Source of the DNA: Chloroflexota bacterium | GTDB taxonomy: Bacteria > Chloroflexota > Dehalococcoidia > FW602-bin16 | Direction: 5' to 3' | Length of the DNA stretch: 64,000 nucleotides | NCBI GenBank assembly: GCA_004297765.1 | Contig: SCTZ01000071.1 | Coordinates: 58,723-122,722 of the forward strand | In this document: piece by piece, positions 33,985 through 43,324 of the stretch | Layout: every line of letters starts with the position of its first letter | How positions within the stretch are numbered: the stretch's first letter is position 1 | Notes under the pieces: model-generated | The model's input: the letters and a program-made list of their open reading frames with translations, nothing else | Told to the model about the DNA's origin: nothing | The model's database searches: none | Program-made: the position numbers and the translations under genes

Positions 33985-35628
33985 TCAACTTGTCGGGAAG
34001 CGCATGTTCTCGATGAAGCTCCGCTCAAACTCCGGGTGCGTTGAAAGGTTCACCGTCTTGATGAGCTTAGAGATGGTCTCCACCCGCTCTCGGGCTTTTT
34101 CGCTGACCAGGGCAAGATACGCCCCGGACAGTGACGTATTTCCCACCACTTCGACGTGGTCGCCCAGTTGGGAGCTCAAGACGCCCAGTTGAACAAGGCT
34201 TTCGGGACGCAGCTTGTGACTGAAGCCGCCCGCGATCAGCACGGTGTGCAGATCGCCTTGCCGCAGCCCACGTTCTTTGAGTAGGAGGTCCATTCCCGCC
34301 CTGATGGCGGCCTTGGCCAACTGAACTTCTCGGACATCCCTTTGCGAGAGGCTGAACAGGTCCTTGCTAGTCCTGCGGTCCGTGATGACGAAAGACCTCT
34401 GAGCCCCCTTTTGACGCAACTGGCCCATGTAGTCATCATTGCCATAGACCCATCCCTCGGCGCCCGCGCTGTAGCGCCCCGTACGATCGATCACGCCCAC
34501 TTTCACAAGCTCGGCCACCAGGTCGATAAGTCCAGTGCCACATAGGCCGACCGGCTCGGCCTCGCCGATGACCTCGAGCGAAAGACGCCTCTCGTCGTTG
34601 TCCAGGAACACTCCCTCCACCGCCCCATTGATCGCGCTGACGCCACAACTGATATTCACCCCCTCGAAGGCGGGTCCTGCCGCCGTGGAACAGGCGCAGA
34701 GACCGTCTTTGTCGGCCAGCACCATCTCGCCGTTGGTGCCGATATCTATCAGCAGCACCGGACGCTCCCACTTGTCGATGTCGACAGCCACCAGTCCGGC
34801 CACGATGTCGGCCCCTATAAAGGCCGACGCGGAAGGCAAAGAGTAGGCTGTCCCATGCTCGCCCATGTCCAGCCCCAGGTCGCTGGGGGCTTGGCTCACA
34901 CTGGCGCTGGATCGCGCTTCGTAGGGCGGCACGGTCAGGTCACTCGTGTCCTCCCGCCGAAGAAAGCGCAGCATGAATTGATTGCCCGACAGGCATACAT
35001 CTACGATTCGTTCCCTGCTGGCGCCGGCCTCATGGCACGCCTGTGCGACGAGGTCATTGATGACGGCAACGACTTTGCGCTGAAGGTTCAACGGGCCGTA
35101 TTGGTCTGTCTGCGCATAGCGGGCGCGGTTGAGGACGTCGAGGCCATAGACCTGTTGCGGATTGCGGGCGGATTTCTTGCTTAGCTCTTGCCCCGAGGCA
35201 AGGTCGACCAGCGCGGCCACAACGGTGGTGGTGCCAATGTCGACGGCAACGCCAAAGCGAGCTCCGTCGCGCCAGCCATTGTTCTGGCGTCGCACAGCCG
35301 GTGGACCGAAGAGATAGCGCCCACGCACACCCTGGTCCAACACCTTGATCAGAGCCTGACTGGATTCCGGGATGGTGACGACGATATCTTCTGTGACGTG
35401 ACAGTGACAAGCCAGTCGTATCCTGCCCTGACGTCCCTCAGGCCCGGGATGGCCTTTGCCGTCTATAACCGTCGCGGATTCCAACCGGACTCGGCACTTT
35501 CCACACGTGCCAGTGCCACCGCATTCTGATGCCAGGTCGACGCCGTGCTCCCTTATCAGGGAAAGCAGGTTTCTACCTTCTTCGGCCGTCACCTTGATCT
35601 TCGACGGGTAGAATGTTACCTCGTGCAT
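33985..35628 (-). CDS. Reductive activator of corrinoid proteins (ferredoxin + ASKHA ATPase)
   Basis: A 547-aa RACO/RamA-analogue type protein. The N-terminal [2Fe-2S] ferredoxin domain has Cys36, Cys42, Cys45 and Cys74 ('ECGGTGTCGKC...LACHC'); the remainder is the DUF4445/ASKHA domain with 'FGVAVDIGTTTVVAALVDL', 'VLLIDIGTNGEMVLAD' and 'FVITDR'. It re-reduces accidentally oxidised Co(II) corrinoid to Co(I) at the expense of ATP (family knowledge). ATG 35628 follows GGGGAGAGG and overlaps the upstream methyltransferase by 13 nt. It is the last gene of the corrinoid operon. Confidence 0.9.
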   Translation of the reverse strand: MHEVTFYPSKIKVTAEEGRNLLSLIREHGVDLASECGGTGTCGKCRVRLESATVIDGKGHPGPEGRQGRIRLACHCHVTEDIVVTIPESSQALIKVLDQGVRGRYLFGPPAVRRQNNGWRDGARFGVAVDIGTTTVVAALVDLASGQELSKKSARNPQQVYGLDVLNRARYAQTDQYGPLNLQRKVVAVINDLVAQACHEAGASRERIVDVCLSGNQFMLRFLRREDTSDLTVPPYEARSSASVSQAPSDLGLDMGEHGTAYSLPSASAFIGADIVAGLVAVDIDKWERPVLLIDIGTNGEMVLADKDGLCACSTAAGPAFEGVNISCGVSAINGAVEGVFLDNDERRLSLEVIGEAEPVGLCGTGLIDLVAELVKVGVIDRTGRYSAGAEGWVYGNDDYMGQLRQKGAQRSFVITDRRTSKDLFSLSQRDVREVQLAKAAIRAGMDLLLKERGLRQGDLHTVLIAGGFSHKLRPESLVQLGVLSSQLGDHVEVVGNTSLSGAYLALVSEKARERVETISKLIKTVNLSTHPEFERSFIENMRFPTS

Positions 35629-36704
35629 CCTCTCCCCTCGCCTTCGTCCTGTCTTCGACCAGCTTGACTGCGCTCCCACGTCTTGACTATCTCGCACATC
35701 AGACGAACGTTCTGGAGTGGCGTATCGCGGCCGAGACCACAGCTTGGGGCAGCGATATCCACGCCCTCGGACAGGGCGGCACGTACCACGCGTGCGATCG
35801 CTCTGGGCGTGCCCTGCGCCAGCAGAATCGTACTGGTATTTCCCATCACCGGCATGGACCCCAGTTCCTTTCGTAGTTGCCTGATGCCCATCACGGCATC
35901 CACACTGAAAGCATCCGCTCCAGTGCCACCGATGCTCGGTAGAATGCTCTGCACGTTGCCGCAGATGTGCAGGATGGTATTGGCCCCCGCGGTGTGGAAA
36001 CGCGAGAAGATGTCGCGGTACTCGGGCAGGAAATACGTATCGAAGATGCGCGGACCGATGATCTCGCCGGAAGCAGTCGGGTCTGACACGGTAATGACAT
36101 CCGCGCCACTCTCGATCATCGCCACCCCGAAGCTGCTAATCGTCTCCCTCGCCACCTCGATTATCCTGCGGGCCAGGGTCCTGTCCTTGAGAAGCAGCCG
36201 CAGGAAATCTTCGCATGGGAGTATGCTGGTGGCCAGAGTGACCGGACCGGAGAGATTGCCGATGATTGGCACGTCGATGAAGCGGCTCTTCAGAAGTCGA
36301 ACGGCCAGCAGAACCTGCGACATGCGCCGATCGCGCCACGGGTCGGGCACCTTCAGAGAAGGGACATCACGAGCTGATGCCAGCGCTGGCTGCAGACACA
36401 TTGGCTCGACAGTGCTCGTGCCACGGCTCGTGTCGGCCCCCAGCGCCTCGGCCTCGACGGTCAGACAGAAGGGCACGCCCAGGTTCTCGATCCCGATGGC
36501 GTCTCGTGCGGCCGTGGCCGCCTGCGCCATAACCTCCGCGTCGAGCATGGACCGTGCCCCGTCGATCCCGTGGGACTCCAGCAAGTCGGTGGTCAAAGCA
36601 GACATCATCCCCCCTGGAGCGATCACCGGCGGCCGGTCGTGCTCTTCGCGGGACAATACCCGCAGCAGTCTCTCCTTTTCACTTAGCATTGAGATAGCGC
36701 TCAT
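35616..36704 (-). CDS. UroD/MtaA-type methyltransferase 1
   Basis: A 362-aa member of the uroporphyrinogen decarboxylase-like methyltransferases (MtaA/MtbA/CmuA group). The zinc-binding pattern is visible as 'LHICGNVQ' (HxC) and later 'APSCGL' (C). 'RPPVIAPGGMMSALT', 'GNLSGPVTLAT' and 'SDPTASGEIIGPRIF' match the MtaA-like fold. It likely moves a methyl group between the corrinoid protein and a thiol or tetrahydrofolate-type acceptor. It sits between methyltransferase 2 and the activator; spacing 26 nt to the upstream gene. Confidence 0.85.
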   Translation of the reverse strand: MSAISMLSEKERLLRVLSREEHDRPPVIAPGGMMSALTTDLLESHGIDGARSMLDAEVMAQAATAARDAIGIENLGVPFCLTVEAEALGADTSRGTSTVEPMCLQPALASARDVPSLKVPDPWRDRRMSQVLLAVRLLKSRFIDVPIIGNLSGPVTLATSILPCEDFLRLLLKDRTLARRIIEVARETISSFGVAMIESGADVITVSDPTASGEIIGPRIFDTYFLPEYRDIFSRFHTAGANTILHICGNVQSILPSIGGTGADAFSVDAVMGIRQLRKELGSMPVMGNTSTILLAQGTPRAIARVVRAALSEGVDIAAPSCGLGRDTPLQNVRLMCEIVKTWERSQAGRRQDEGEGRGCTR

Positions 36705-36730
36705 TCGAGTTGTCCCTTCTTGGCTGCGGC

Positions 36731-37777
36731 CTAATTGTAGCTACCGAAGTGTCTCGCCGCGGCTACCAGTGCGTGAACATTCAGGGGCGGGGTTTGGACC
36801 GGCAATCCACAAGCTGGCATGAGTATGTATCCGCCCGGCAGATCCTTTCCCTGCTCGATGCACTGACGCGCTGCGTCGTTTACCTCATCGTATGTCCCGA
36901 GGTGCAGCACCCAGGTGGGCACGTTTCCGGAGATTATGTGCTTGTGATTGAAAGCCTCCGCCACCTCGACGATATCCATTTGAGATCCGATGCTTATCGA
37001 TGATCTGGGCGGCAGCGGCAGCGCGGTCCAGGCAGCCAGGTTCTGGTGATGATCACCGCAGATGTGCGCAGAAAAGCGGTTGATGCCGCGCTCCACCAAC
37101 CCCTCGATCACCACCTTGAGATAGGGCACGCTGAAGGACTCGAAGATCTTGGAGCTGATCAACTCGTTTGAATCATTCGGAGCGCCGAGCCCGGCAGTGC
37201 AATTCTCGGCCCCGAACTCCTCAATCATCACGTCGGCCGCTCTTAGAAGAAACCTGGTGACCTTGTCATAGACGACTCGTACGGCCTCCGGCTCTTTGTA
37301 GTACCAACGCAGCAGGCGCTCTCGGCCGATGATCGCGCCGACCGCGGTGGTGGCCGAGCCGGCGGGAATTCTCGCGGGAAGACCGTGCGCACGAGACAGA
37401 CGATTGAACTCCAGCAGAGCGGGGTACATACCGGCCGTTCTGGGGTCGGGGATCTCGAGTCGGTCCACGTCAGACGGCTTGGTCACGAGGTCGGAGATGG
37501 AGACGGGCGCCCCCTCCTCATCGGACTCCGGAAACCTGATCCCGCCTCCGAACTCCCACGCTCCCGTATCTGCCCAGCCGTAGCTTGGCGACTCATCGTA
37601 CCCATGTAACTCCGCGACGAGCCGTTGCACCTTGAAGCTCTTTTCGGGATTGGTGTAGAACTCCTTGAGACTCAGTCCGTATAGCCGCGCAGCATATCCG
37701 CCGCTCATGGCAAGCACCGGCACTCTGTCGGGCCTCTTGCCTTGAGCCACAGCCGCCATTCTTTCTTGGGATGTCAT
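36731..37777 (-). CDS. UroD/MtaA-type methyltransferase 2
   Basis: A 348-aa paralogue starting MTSQERMAAVAQGKRPDRVP. Zinc ligands are in 'SAHICGDHHQNL' and 'MPACGLPVQTPP'. It keeps 'GLGAPNDSNELISSKIFESF', where acid and amide residues line the pocket. ATG 37777 has only a weak ribosome site. The presence of two UroD-type enzymes with one corrinoid protein suggests one acts on the substrate and one on the acceptor, but which is which cannot be read from sequence. It is separated from the upstream binding-protein gene by a 238-nt gap with a hairpin. Confidence 0.85.
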   Translation of the reverse strand: MTSQERMAAVAQGKRPDRVPVLAMSGGYAARLYGLSLKEFYTNPEKSFKVQRLVAELHGYDESPSYGWADTGAWEFGGGIRFPESDEEGAPVSISDLVTKPSDVDRLEIPDPRTAGMYPALLEFNRLSRAHGLPARIPAGSATTAVGAIIGRERLLRWYYKEPEAVRVVYDKVTRFLLRAADVMIEEFGAENCTAGLGAPNDSNELISSKIFESFSVPYLKVVIEGLVERGINRFSAHICGDHHQNLAAWTALPLPPRSSISIGSQMDIVEVAEAFNHKHIISGNVPTWVLHLGTYDEVNDAARQCIEQGKDLPGGYILMPACGLPVQTPPLNVHALVAAARHFGSYN

Positions 37778-37951
37778 CGTTTCCAACGCGCAGCTTCTCC
37801 TTTCCAACCGTACAGCCCGCCACGGACCCACTGGAAACTTCTTTCCTCAGTGGATCGACAGAATCCGGTCGATCCATCGACAGTGACGGTCCCATCAATC
37901 CCCTGCCTAGAGACTGCGCCTATCCGAAAACTCTTGCCAGATAGGGCAGAT

Positions 37952-37988
37952 GCTTGTCCCCCACCACCATCCCCGGCGTGGGACAAGC
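37952..37988 (-). terminator. Intercistronic hairpin
   Basis: A 9-bp perfect stem ('GCTTGTCCC' at 37952-37960 with 37980-37988) lies in the 238-nt gap between the substrate-binding protein and methyltransferase 2. There is no U-run; it may partly separate expression of transporter and enzymes. Confidence 0.45.
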
Positions 37989-38015
37989 CCCCGCCCTACG
38001 TTGTCGGACAAGCGC

Positions 38016-39059
38016 CTATTTCTTGAAGAACGGGTTGAACTCGTTTGTGTACACTTTGGAGAGATCGACATTGGCGATCTTCTCCTCTCTTTCCAGGATG
38101 GGCAGCCAGGACTTCACAGCTTCCTCTTTGATAAGGGCATGCTCGGGGAAATACATGATCTGCAGAAACGCCGGCTCAACATTCAGCTTCTTAGCCATGA
38201 TCTGGATCGCTTCATCCCGATTGGCATTGATCCAATCGTACGTATTACCAATAACGCCTAGGTACCGCCGCACGACGTCGGGGCGCTTCGCGATAAAGTC
38301 TGTTCTGAAGAACGTCGCCGCCGTCCCCAGGTTCCCCTGGGGAACCAGGTCGTAATCGCTGAACAGCGGCCGGTAGTCCGAGCTGGCCCGAAATCGGACG
38401 TCTTGCCCGGTGTGCACCCCGGCCACGTCGATCTTTCGATTGTCCAACATCTGCTGTTGCTGAGAATCGGGCAAGAACAGTAGCTCCAACGTCTTCGGAT
38501 CCTCGTTGTTCTGTCGCATGTACTCCTTCACGAAGTAGTCCGCGCAGGTGCCGAAGCCACCAACAGCGACCTTCTTGTTTCTGAGATCCGCCGCCGTCTT
38601 GATCGGGCTGTCTTTCAGCACCCAATAGGTCGCGTGCGGCGCGTCTTTTCTGGCCTCGGTGCTGGCAGCTACCATCTTGAGGGGGGCGCCCCCGACAATT
38701 GCGCTGATGTTCGCGTTCATGTGCTGCCCCCCGACGTCATTGGCGCCCGACACGACCGATGGAATCCAGTCCGGTATGTTCAGCACGCCAGTGTACTCGA
38801 AGCTCAGGTTCTCCTTTTGGGCAAAGCCTTTTTGGGTGGCAATGTAGTACACGTCAAAGGATGCTGGCGTCATCACCTTTAAGGTAAAGGGCTCCTTCTT
38901 CGCTGCGCCATCCTGGCCGCTCGCGCTCGCCGCCGGTTGCTGGCTACTCTGGGTTTGCGGCGCGGTTGCGTTCTGCCCTGAGGCGCCACCGCACCCCATC
39001 GCAAAAGCGACCAGAATGAGTGCTATCGTTGCTGTAACTAGACTTAGTGCCTTCCTCAT
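38016..39059 (-). CDS. Sulfonate/taurine/nitrate-type ABC substrate-binding lipoprotein
   Basis: A 347-aa SsuA/NMT1-like binding protein starting MRKALSLVTATIALILVAFAM, followed by a lipobox cysteine ('AMGCGG') and a Gln/Ser-rich linker. Mature features are 'FDVYYIATQKGFAQKENLSFEY', 'LRNKKVAVGGFGTCADYFV' and 'QQQMLDNRKIDVAGVHTG'. It delivers ligand to the SsuC/SsuB-like proteins upstream. The family binds sulfonates, taurine, nitrate, pyrimidine precursors and others. In this operon a methylated or sulfonated C1/C2 compound is the best guess. A 24-bp inverted repeat lies just before the gene. Confidence 0.85.
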   Translation of the reverse strand: MRKALSLVTATIALILVAFAMGCGGASGQNATAPQTQSSQQPAASASGQDGAAKKEPFTLKVMTPASFDVYYIATQKGFAQKENLSFEYTGVLNIPDWIPSVVSGANDVGGQHMNANISAIVGGAPLKMVAASTEARKDAPHATYWVLKDSPIKTAADLRNKKVAVGGFGTCADYFVKEYMRQNNEDPKTLELLFLPDSQQQQMLDNRKIDVAGVHTGQDVRFRASSDYRPLFSDYDLVPQGNLGTAATFFRTDFIAKRPDVVRRYLGVIGNTYDWINANRDEAIQIMAKKLNVEPAFLQIMYFPEHALIKEEAVKSWLPILEREEKIANVDLSKVYTNEFNPFFKK

Positions 39060-39102
39060 CGACAATCCTCTCAAAAATGTACAGAATCAGGGCCGTTGAT
39101 AG

Positions 39103-39153
39103 GGGTGTCCTGATCTAGCGGTCGCCTGAGGCGACCGCTAGATCAGGACACCC
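39103..39153. repeat. 24-bp perfect inverted repeat before the binding-protein gene
   Basis: Arms 39103-39126 and 39130-39153 are fully complementary around a 3-nt loop (TGA), giving an exceptionally stable hairpin. It sits in the operon between the permease stop (39211) and the binding-protein start (39059). A hairpin here could raise binding-protein mRNA stability, as in other ABC operons. No poly-U follows. Confidence 0.75.
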
Positions 39154-39210
39154 TTAACTTTGGGGGCGGAGGCAGCGATAGTGCCTGAGTCGAACTATTT
39201 GCATTCAACA

Positions 39211-39996
39211 CTACGCATGGATTGTCCCCTCCTTCCATCGTCCGACCCTTTTCTCGATGCCCACCAGCGCGTAGTTCACCACAAGACCCACTATCGACAG
39301 AGTGGTGATGGCGGCAAACATATTCGGAATCTTGTACACGTTCTGGGAATAGAAGACCAGAAAGCCCAAACCTGCCTTTGCGCCTAGCATCTCGGCGGCG
39401 ATGAGCACGATGAGGGAAACCGCCGCGCTCAGCCGTATGCCAGTGAATATCGACGGTACGGACGCTGGTAACACGACTTTCCGGAACACATCCATCTGCG
39501 TCGCCCCCAGTGTCTTGGCCGATCTGATCAGGATCGGATCGACGTGCCGCGCCCCGCTCATCGTGTTCAGCAGAATCGGCCACACTGCCGCCCAGAAGAC
39601 TACAGCCACCTTCGATAGCTCGCTCACTCCAAAAACGAGCAGGAAGACAGGGAACAGCGCCAGAGCCGAGGTCTGCCTGAACGACTGCAGAACAGGGTCC
39701 GCGAATCTCTCGACTACTTGCAGTCGCCCCATGGCGATCCCCAACGGTACACCCAACGCGATCGCCAGCATCAGCCCATAGAGCGACCGCTGCAGACTAG
39801 CCACAACGTGCATGCCCAAATCACCCGAAAGGCTGAGCTGTATCACCGCGGCAACCACGGCGGAAAAAGGAGGCAACAACGTGGGATTCGCCAGGCCGAC
39901 CCGGGGCACCAACTCCCATATGCCCAGAAACAGGGCCACACCCAGCAATCCGGACAATCCCGTCAGCTTAAGTCGAAAAGAAGAGAACGGTTTCAT
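39211..39996 (-). CDS. ABC permease, SsuC/TauC-like
   Basis: A 261-aa permease starting MKPFSSFRLKLTGLSGLLGV, with 'LGIWELVPRVGLANPTLLPPFS', the EAA-type loop 'RSAKTLGATQMDVFRKVVLPAS' and 'AEMLGAKAGLGFLVFYSQN', all typical of sulfonate/taurine/nitrate permeases. Six TM helices. It starts 2 nt after the ATPase stop, so translation is coupled. The longer upstream frame overlaps the ATPase and is rejected. Confidence 0.9.
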   Translation of the reverse strand: MKPFSSFRLKLTGLSGLLGVALFLGIWELVPRVGLANPTLLPPFSAVVAAVIQLSLSGDLGMHVVASLQRSLYGLMLAIALGVPLGIAMGRLQVVERFADPVLQSFRQTSALALFPVFLLVFGVSELSKVAVVFWAAVWPILLNTMSGARHVDPILIRSAKTLGATQMDVFRKVVLPASVPSIFTGIRLSAAVSLIVLIAAEMLGAKAGLGFLVFYSQNVYKIPNMFAAITTLSIVGLVVNYALVGIEKRVGRWKEGTIHA

Positions 39997-39998
39997 GA

Positions 39999-40916
39999 TC
40001 ACCCTTCCGCACTCCGTGCCTGCAGCGCGTTCAGTTTCTGCGCCCTGGTTACTTCCTCCCCCAGCAGCCGCGATAACTCCCGCCTCAGCGCGATGAAAGT
40101 GGGAGAGGATCTGACGTCCTCGCATAGCCGGTCGGATCGTGCGAGGGGGATCTCGGCAATCTGCTTGATCCGGCCCGGCCGTGCGGTGATTACCGCGACC
40201 CTGTCCGCAAGAAGCACGGCTTCCTCGATGCTGTGCGTCACGAAGACGATGGTCTTGCCCGTCTCGAACGATATGCGCAACAGCTCGTTCTGCAGAATCT
40301 CGCGCGTCTGGGTGTCCAGCGCGCCGAACGGCTCGTCCATCAGTAGCACTTCGGGGTCGGGAGCCAGCGCCCGGGCAATGGCCACCCGCTGCTTCATCCC
40401 ACCCGAAAGCTGATGCGGATAAGAGTGCGCAAATTCACGAAGTCCGACGAGCGATAGATACTTCTCGGCAACACGCGCTCTTTCGGCTTTGGGAACCCGC
40501 TGGCTTTCCAATCCGAATTCGACGTTCTGGAGGGCGGTTCTCCACGGAAACAGAGCGTATTCCTGGAAGACCACGCCTCTGTCCAGTCCTGGCTTCTCGA
40601 CGAGGGCGCCGTTCATACCCACCGTTCCGCTGCTGGGGCGCATCAGGCCGGCAATAATGGAGAGCAGGGTGGACTTGCCGCATCCGCTCGGTCCGATCAA
40701 GGCGAAAAACTCACCTCGCTTGATCTCCAGATTAATATCCTCCAGTGCCACCACTTCCCGGCCCGAAGCAGTCTGCTTGCCGGTGCGCTGAAACTTGTGC
40801 CCAAGGCCTTCGATGCGAATGATCGTCTCGGTATGTAGGGACGTGGTGTACCGACTCGCCGCTTCGCCCCCGCCCAACCCTTGTCCAATACGCAGGGCAA
40901 CTCCCAGTTCAGCCAT
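39999..40916 (-). CDS. ABC ATPase, SsuB/TauB-like
   Basis: A 305-aa ATPase: Walker A 'GPSGCGKST', signature 'QLSGGMKQRVAIARALA', Walker B 'LLMDEPFGALD', H-loop 'FVTHSIEEAV'. The 'FQEYALFPWRTALQNVEFGLE' Q-loop is typical of the SsuB/TauB/NrtD group. Residues 1-30 form an N-terminal extension before the ATPase core, so an internal start is possible, but no better ribosome site was seen. It is third in the corrinoid operon, 22 nt after the molybdopterin enzyme. Confidence 0.9.
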   Translation of the reverse strand: MAELGVALRIGQGLGGGEAASRYTTSLHTETIIRIEGLGHKFQRTGKQTASGREVVALEDINLEIKRGEFFALIGPSGCGKSTLLSIIAGLMRPSSGTVGMNGALVEKPGLDRGVVFQEYALFPWRTALQNVEFGLESQRVPKAERARVAEKYLSLVGLREFAHSYPHQLSGGMKQRVAIARALAPDPEVLLMDEPFGALDTQTREILQNELLRISFETGKTIVFVTHSIEEAVLLADRVAVITARPGRIKQIAEIPLARSDRLCEDVRSSPTFIALRRELSRLLGEEVTRAQKLNALQARSAEG

Positions 40917-40938
40917 TACTCACACCACCTTGCCAAAA

Positions 40939-43095
40939 CTAAGGGTCAAGATCCTTCCTGACTTCGCACAGCAATGCTTTGAACACTGGAAAGCCCGAAA
41001 TAGGGTCACGGTTATCCGGGTCCGTCAGTAGATTCGTGCTTGCCCTGCGCCAGGCTTCTGCCTGAATAGGACCGCCTCCCCCGTGGTTGACCTCCACTAC
41101 GCCCGGCAACACCGCGTCCGTGACCTTGGCCGTATACGGAACCTTCCCGCGCGGCGACTCCACCGAGACGTGATCTCCATCCGCGATGCCCCGTGTAGCC
41201 GCATCCTCCGGATGAATCAGTACGAACGGCTCCGGCTGAAGCTTCAGGAGCCCCGGTATGTTCAGGTGCTGGCTGCGGAACGTGGACTGGATGCGAGCCC
41301 CTGTGTTCATCACCAGGGGAAATCGCCACGCCAGCTCCGGGTTCGCCAACGGCCCCTCTTTCGGTTCCGTGTAGATTGGCAAGCCGTCGTACCCGTACTT
41401 CTCGAGCATGCTCGAGACGATCTCCATCTTGCCCGACGCGGTCTCAAACCCAGGCTTGCCATCCGTGCGAAGCAAGCCTTTCTCGTACTTCTTGTATTCG
41501 ACCTCACGTTTGCCATACCGAACCCCTTCCGGGTGTGCTCGCAACTCTTCCAGACTCACCGGATGGTCCTGAAGCACAAACTCCACTGCAGCTTGCTCGT
41601 TCTCTGGATAGAGCTCCCCGTACCCCAGGCGCCGCGCTAGCTCCGCGAAAATGGCGTAGTCGCTTCTCGCCTCTCCCAGGGGCTCGATCACTCTCTGCCG
41701 CAACTGGACGTAGTTGGGGTATTTCAGATAGCCGTCGTTTTCGTAGTAGGTGGTGGCTGGCAAGACGAAGTCGGCATACTGGGCATCGGCCGTCATGAAC
41801 CGATCGACGCAGACCAGAAGATCGAGCTTGGACAGACACGTCTTCCACAGCTCCGGGTTCGGGTAGCTAACGAGGATCGAGGCTCCAAAGATAAGCAACC
41901 CTTTGATCGGGTAAGGATCCCCTTCCAGGATGGCTCGCGGCGCCTCCATGAACTGCGCGGCCTTGACCAACTCGACGAACAAGGGATACTTGTCCGCTCC
42001 GATCGGCGGAACACCAGGCGGCGCCGCGATATCGGTGCGCCTGTAGGGAGATTTGCCGCGCGGTCGAATCCCCAAACCACCCGGCTGATCCAGATGCCCG
42101 GCAATACCCCACAGACTGAGGACAGCACGGATGCTCTGCACCCCACTATTGCTGTACTCTAGCCCAGTGTACGTGCACAAAGTGGCGTGCTTGGTCGTGG
42201 CGATTGACCTCGCTGTTTCGACCACGACCTCCGCCGGCACCCGAGTGATGCTCTGGACCTTCTTGGGAGTGAACTCCTGGACGTATTTGCTCAGATCCTC
42301 GAAACCGACCGTCCAGTTCTCTACAAACTCCTTGTCGAACAAGCCCTCTTGAATAATGACGTGTAGCAGCCCCAAAGCCAGAGCACCATCCGTCCCCGGT
42401 CGGATGGGAACAAACTGGTCCGCCTCGGCCGCGATCTCGCTGCGCCTGTGGTCGATAACAAGGACCCGTGCCCCGCGTTTCTGGGCCTTCAGGATCGTCC
42501 GCATGGCCGTCGGCGGGGAATCTGTCGCCGGGTTGGCTCCCCAAACTACGATCAGCTTGGTGTTAGCGTAGTCGGGGTAGAAGTCTCGCCAGCCGAGTCC
42601 CACGGTGGGAACGGGTGCCAGGAGTCCAAAGGACACGTAGCAATGCGACCCCGCGCCGGCACTGTTGGGCGATCCAAACGGAAACAGAATACTGTTAGTG
42701 CTGCTCCCGTCGCTCCCCCGCGCGGCGAAGGGCTCAGAAAGGGATTGATCGAAGACGCCACGGCCCGAATACGTCATCACTGCCTCGGGCCCCGCGCTCC
42801 GCTTGATCTCCTGAAGTTTTTCGGCGATCCGTTCCAAAGCCGTGTCCCAGGAGATCCTCTCGAACTGGCCCGCCCCTCTTTCGCCGACCCTGGCCAGTGG
42901 GTACCTCAACCGGTCGGGAGAGTAGACTATCTCCTTGGAGTGTGCGCCGCGGACGCAAACAATGCCCACCGGGTGATCCTTCAGCGGTCGAATCCTCTCG
43001 ATCTTCCCGTCCACCAGCTCCACGGCGACTCCGCAGCCACCTGGGCAGATGCCGCAAACGCCAGTCACTACCTTCTTGTCAGGGCTGTCAGTCAT
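40939..43095 (-). CDS. Molybdopterin oxidoreductase (DMSO reductase family), cytoplasmic
   Basis: A 718-aa bis-MGD Mo/W enzyme. The N-terminal [4Fe-4S] ligands are Cys14, Cys17, Cys21 and Cys47 ('CGICPGGCG...GIVCVRG'). The likely metal ligand is the cysteine in 'SPNSAGAGSHCYVSF', as in thiosulfate/polysulfide reductase and acetylene hydratase relatives. MoCo-binding stretches include 'VVWGANPATDSPP', 'RRSEIAAEADQFVPIRPGTD' and the C-terminal 'HGGGGPIQAEAWRR'. There is no Tat signal and no adjacent electron-transfer or membrane subunit gene, so it probably works in the cytoplasm alone or with a mobile carrier. ATG 43095 follows GAGAGGTG. It may reduce, hydrate or oxidise the imported compound; substrate unknown. 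Confidence 0.88.
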   Translation of the reverse strand: MTDSPDKKVVTGVCGICPGGCGVAVELVDGKIERIRPLKDHPVGIVCVRGAHSKEIVYSPDRLRYPLARVGERGAGQFERISWDTALERIAEKLQEIKRSAGPEAVMTYSGRGVFDQSLSEPFAARGSDGSSTNSILFPFGSPNSAGAGSHCYVSFGLLAPVPTVGLGWRDFYPDYANTKLIVVWGANPATDSPPTAMRTILKAQKRGARVLVIDHRRSEIAAEADQFVPIRPGTDGALALGLLHVIIQEGLFDKEFVENWTVGFEDLSKYVQEFTPKKVQSITRVPAEVVVETARSIATTKHATLCTYTGLEYSNSGVQSIRAVLSLWGIAGHLDQPGGLGIRPRGKSPYRRTDIAAPPGVPPIGADKYPLFVELVKAAQFMEAPRAILEGDPYPIKGLLIFGASILVSYPNPELWKTCLSKLDLLVCVDRFMTADAQYADFVLPATTYYENDGYLKYPNYVQLRQRVIEPLGEARSDYAIFAELARRLGYGELYPENEQAAVEFVLQDHPVSLEELRAHPEGVRYGKREVEYKKYEKGLLRTDGKPGFETASGKMEIVSSMLEKYGYDGLPIYTEPKEGPLANPELAWRFPLVMNTGARIQSTFRSQHLNIPGLLKLQPEPFVLIHPEDAATRGIADGDHVSVESPRGKVPYTAKVTDAVLPGVVEVNHGGGGPIQAEAWRRASTNLLTDPDNRDPISGFPVFKALLCEVRKDLDP

Positions 43096-43324
43096 CTCTT
43101 TCACCTCTCACTGCTATTGGGGCCAAACTCACTGGCGGCTTCGGCCATCGGCCGACTGTCTACAGACGGGAGCAAGGCAGGTATATGGCGTGGCACTCCG
43201 ATGGTCCTCAACAAGATGACGTGGTGCATGGGCTGGTGCTGACCCCACCGCCCCCCTTGGCGTCATAAATGCCGCCCCTACAGCGGGCGTACCTCGTCCA
43301 GTGGTTGAAGACCATGAGAACGCC

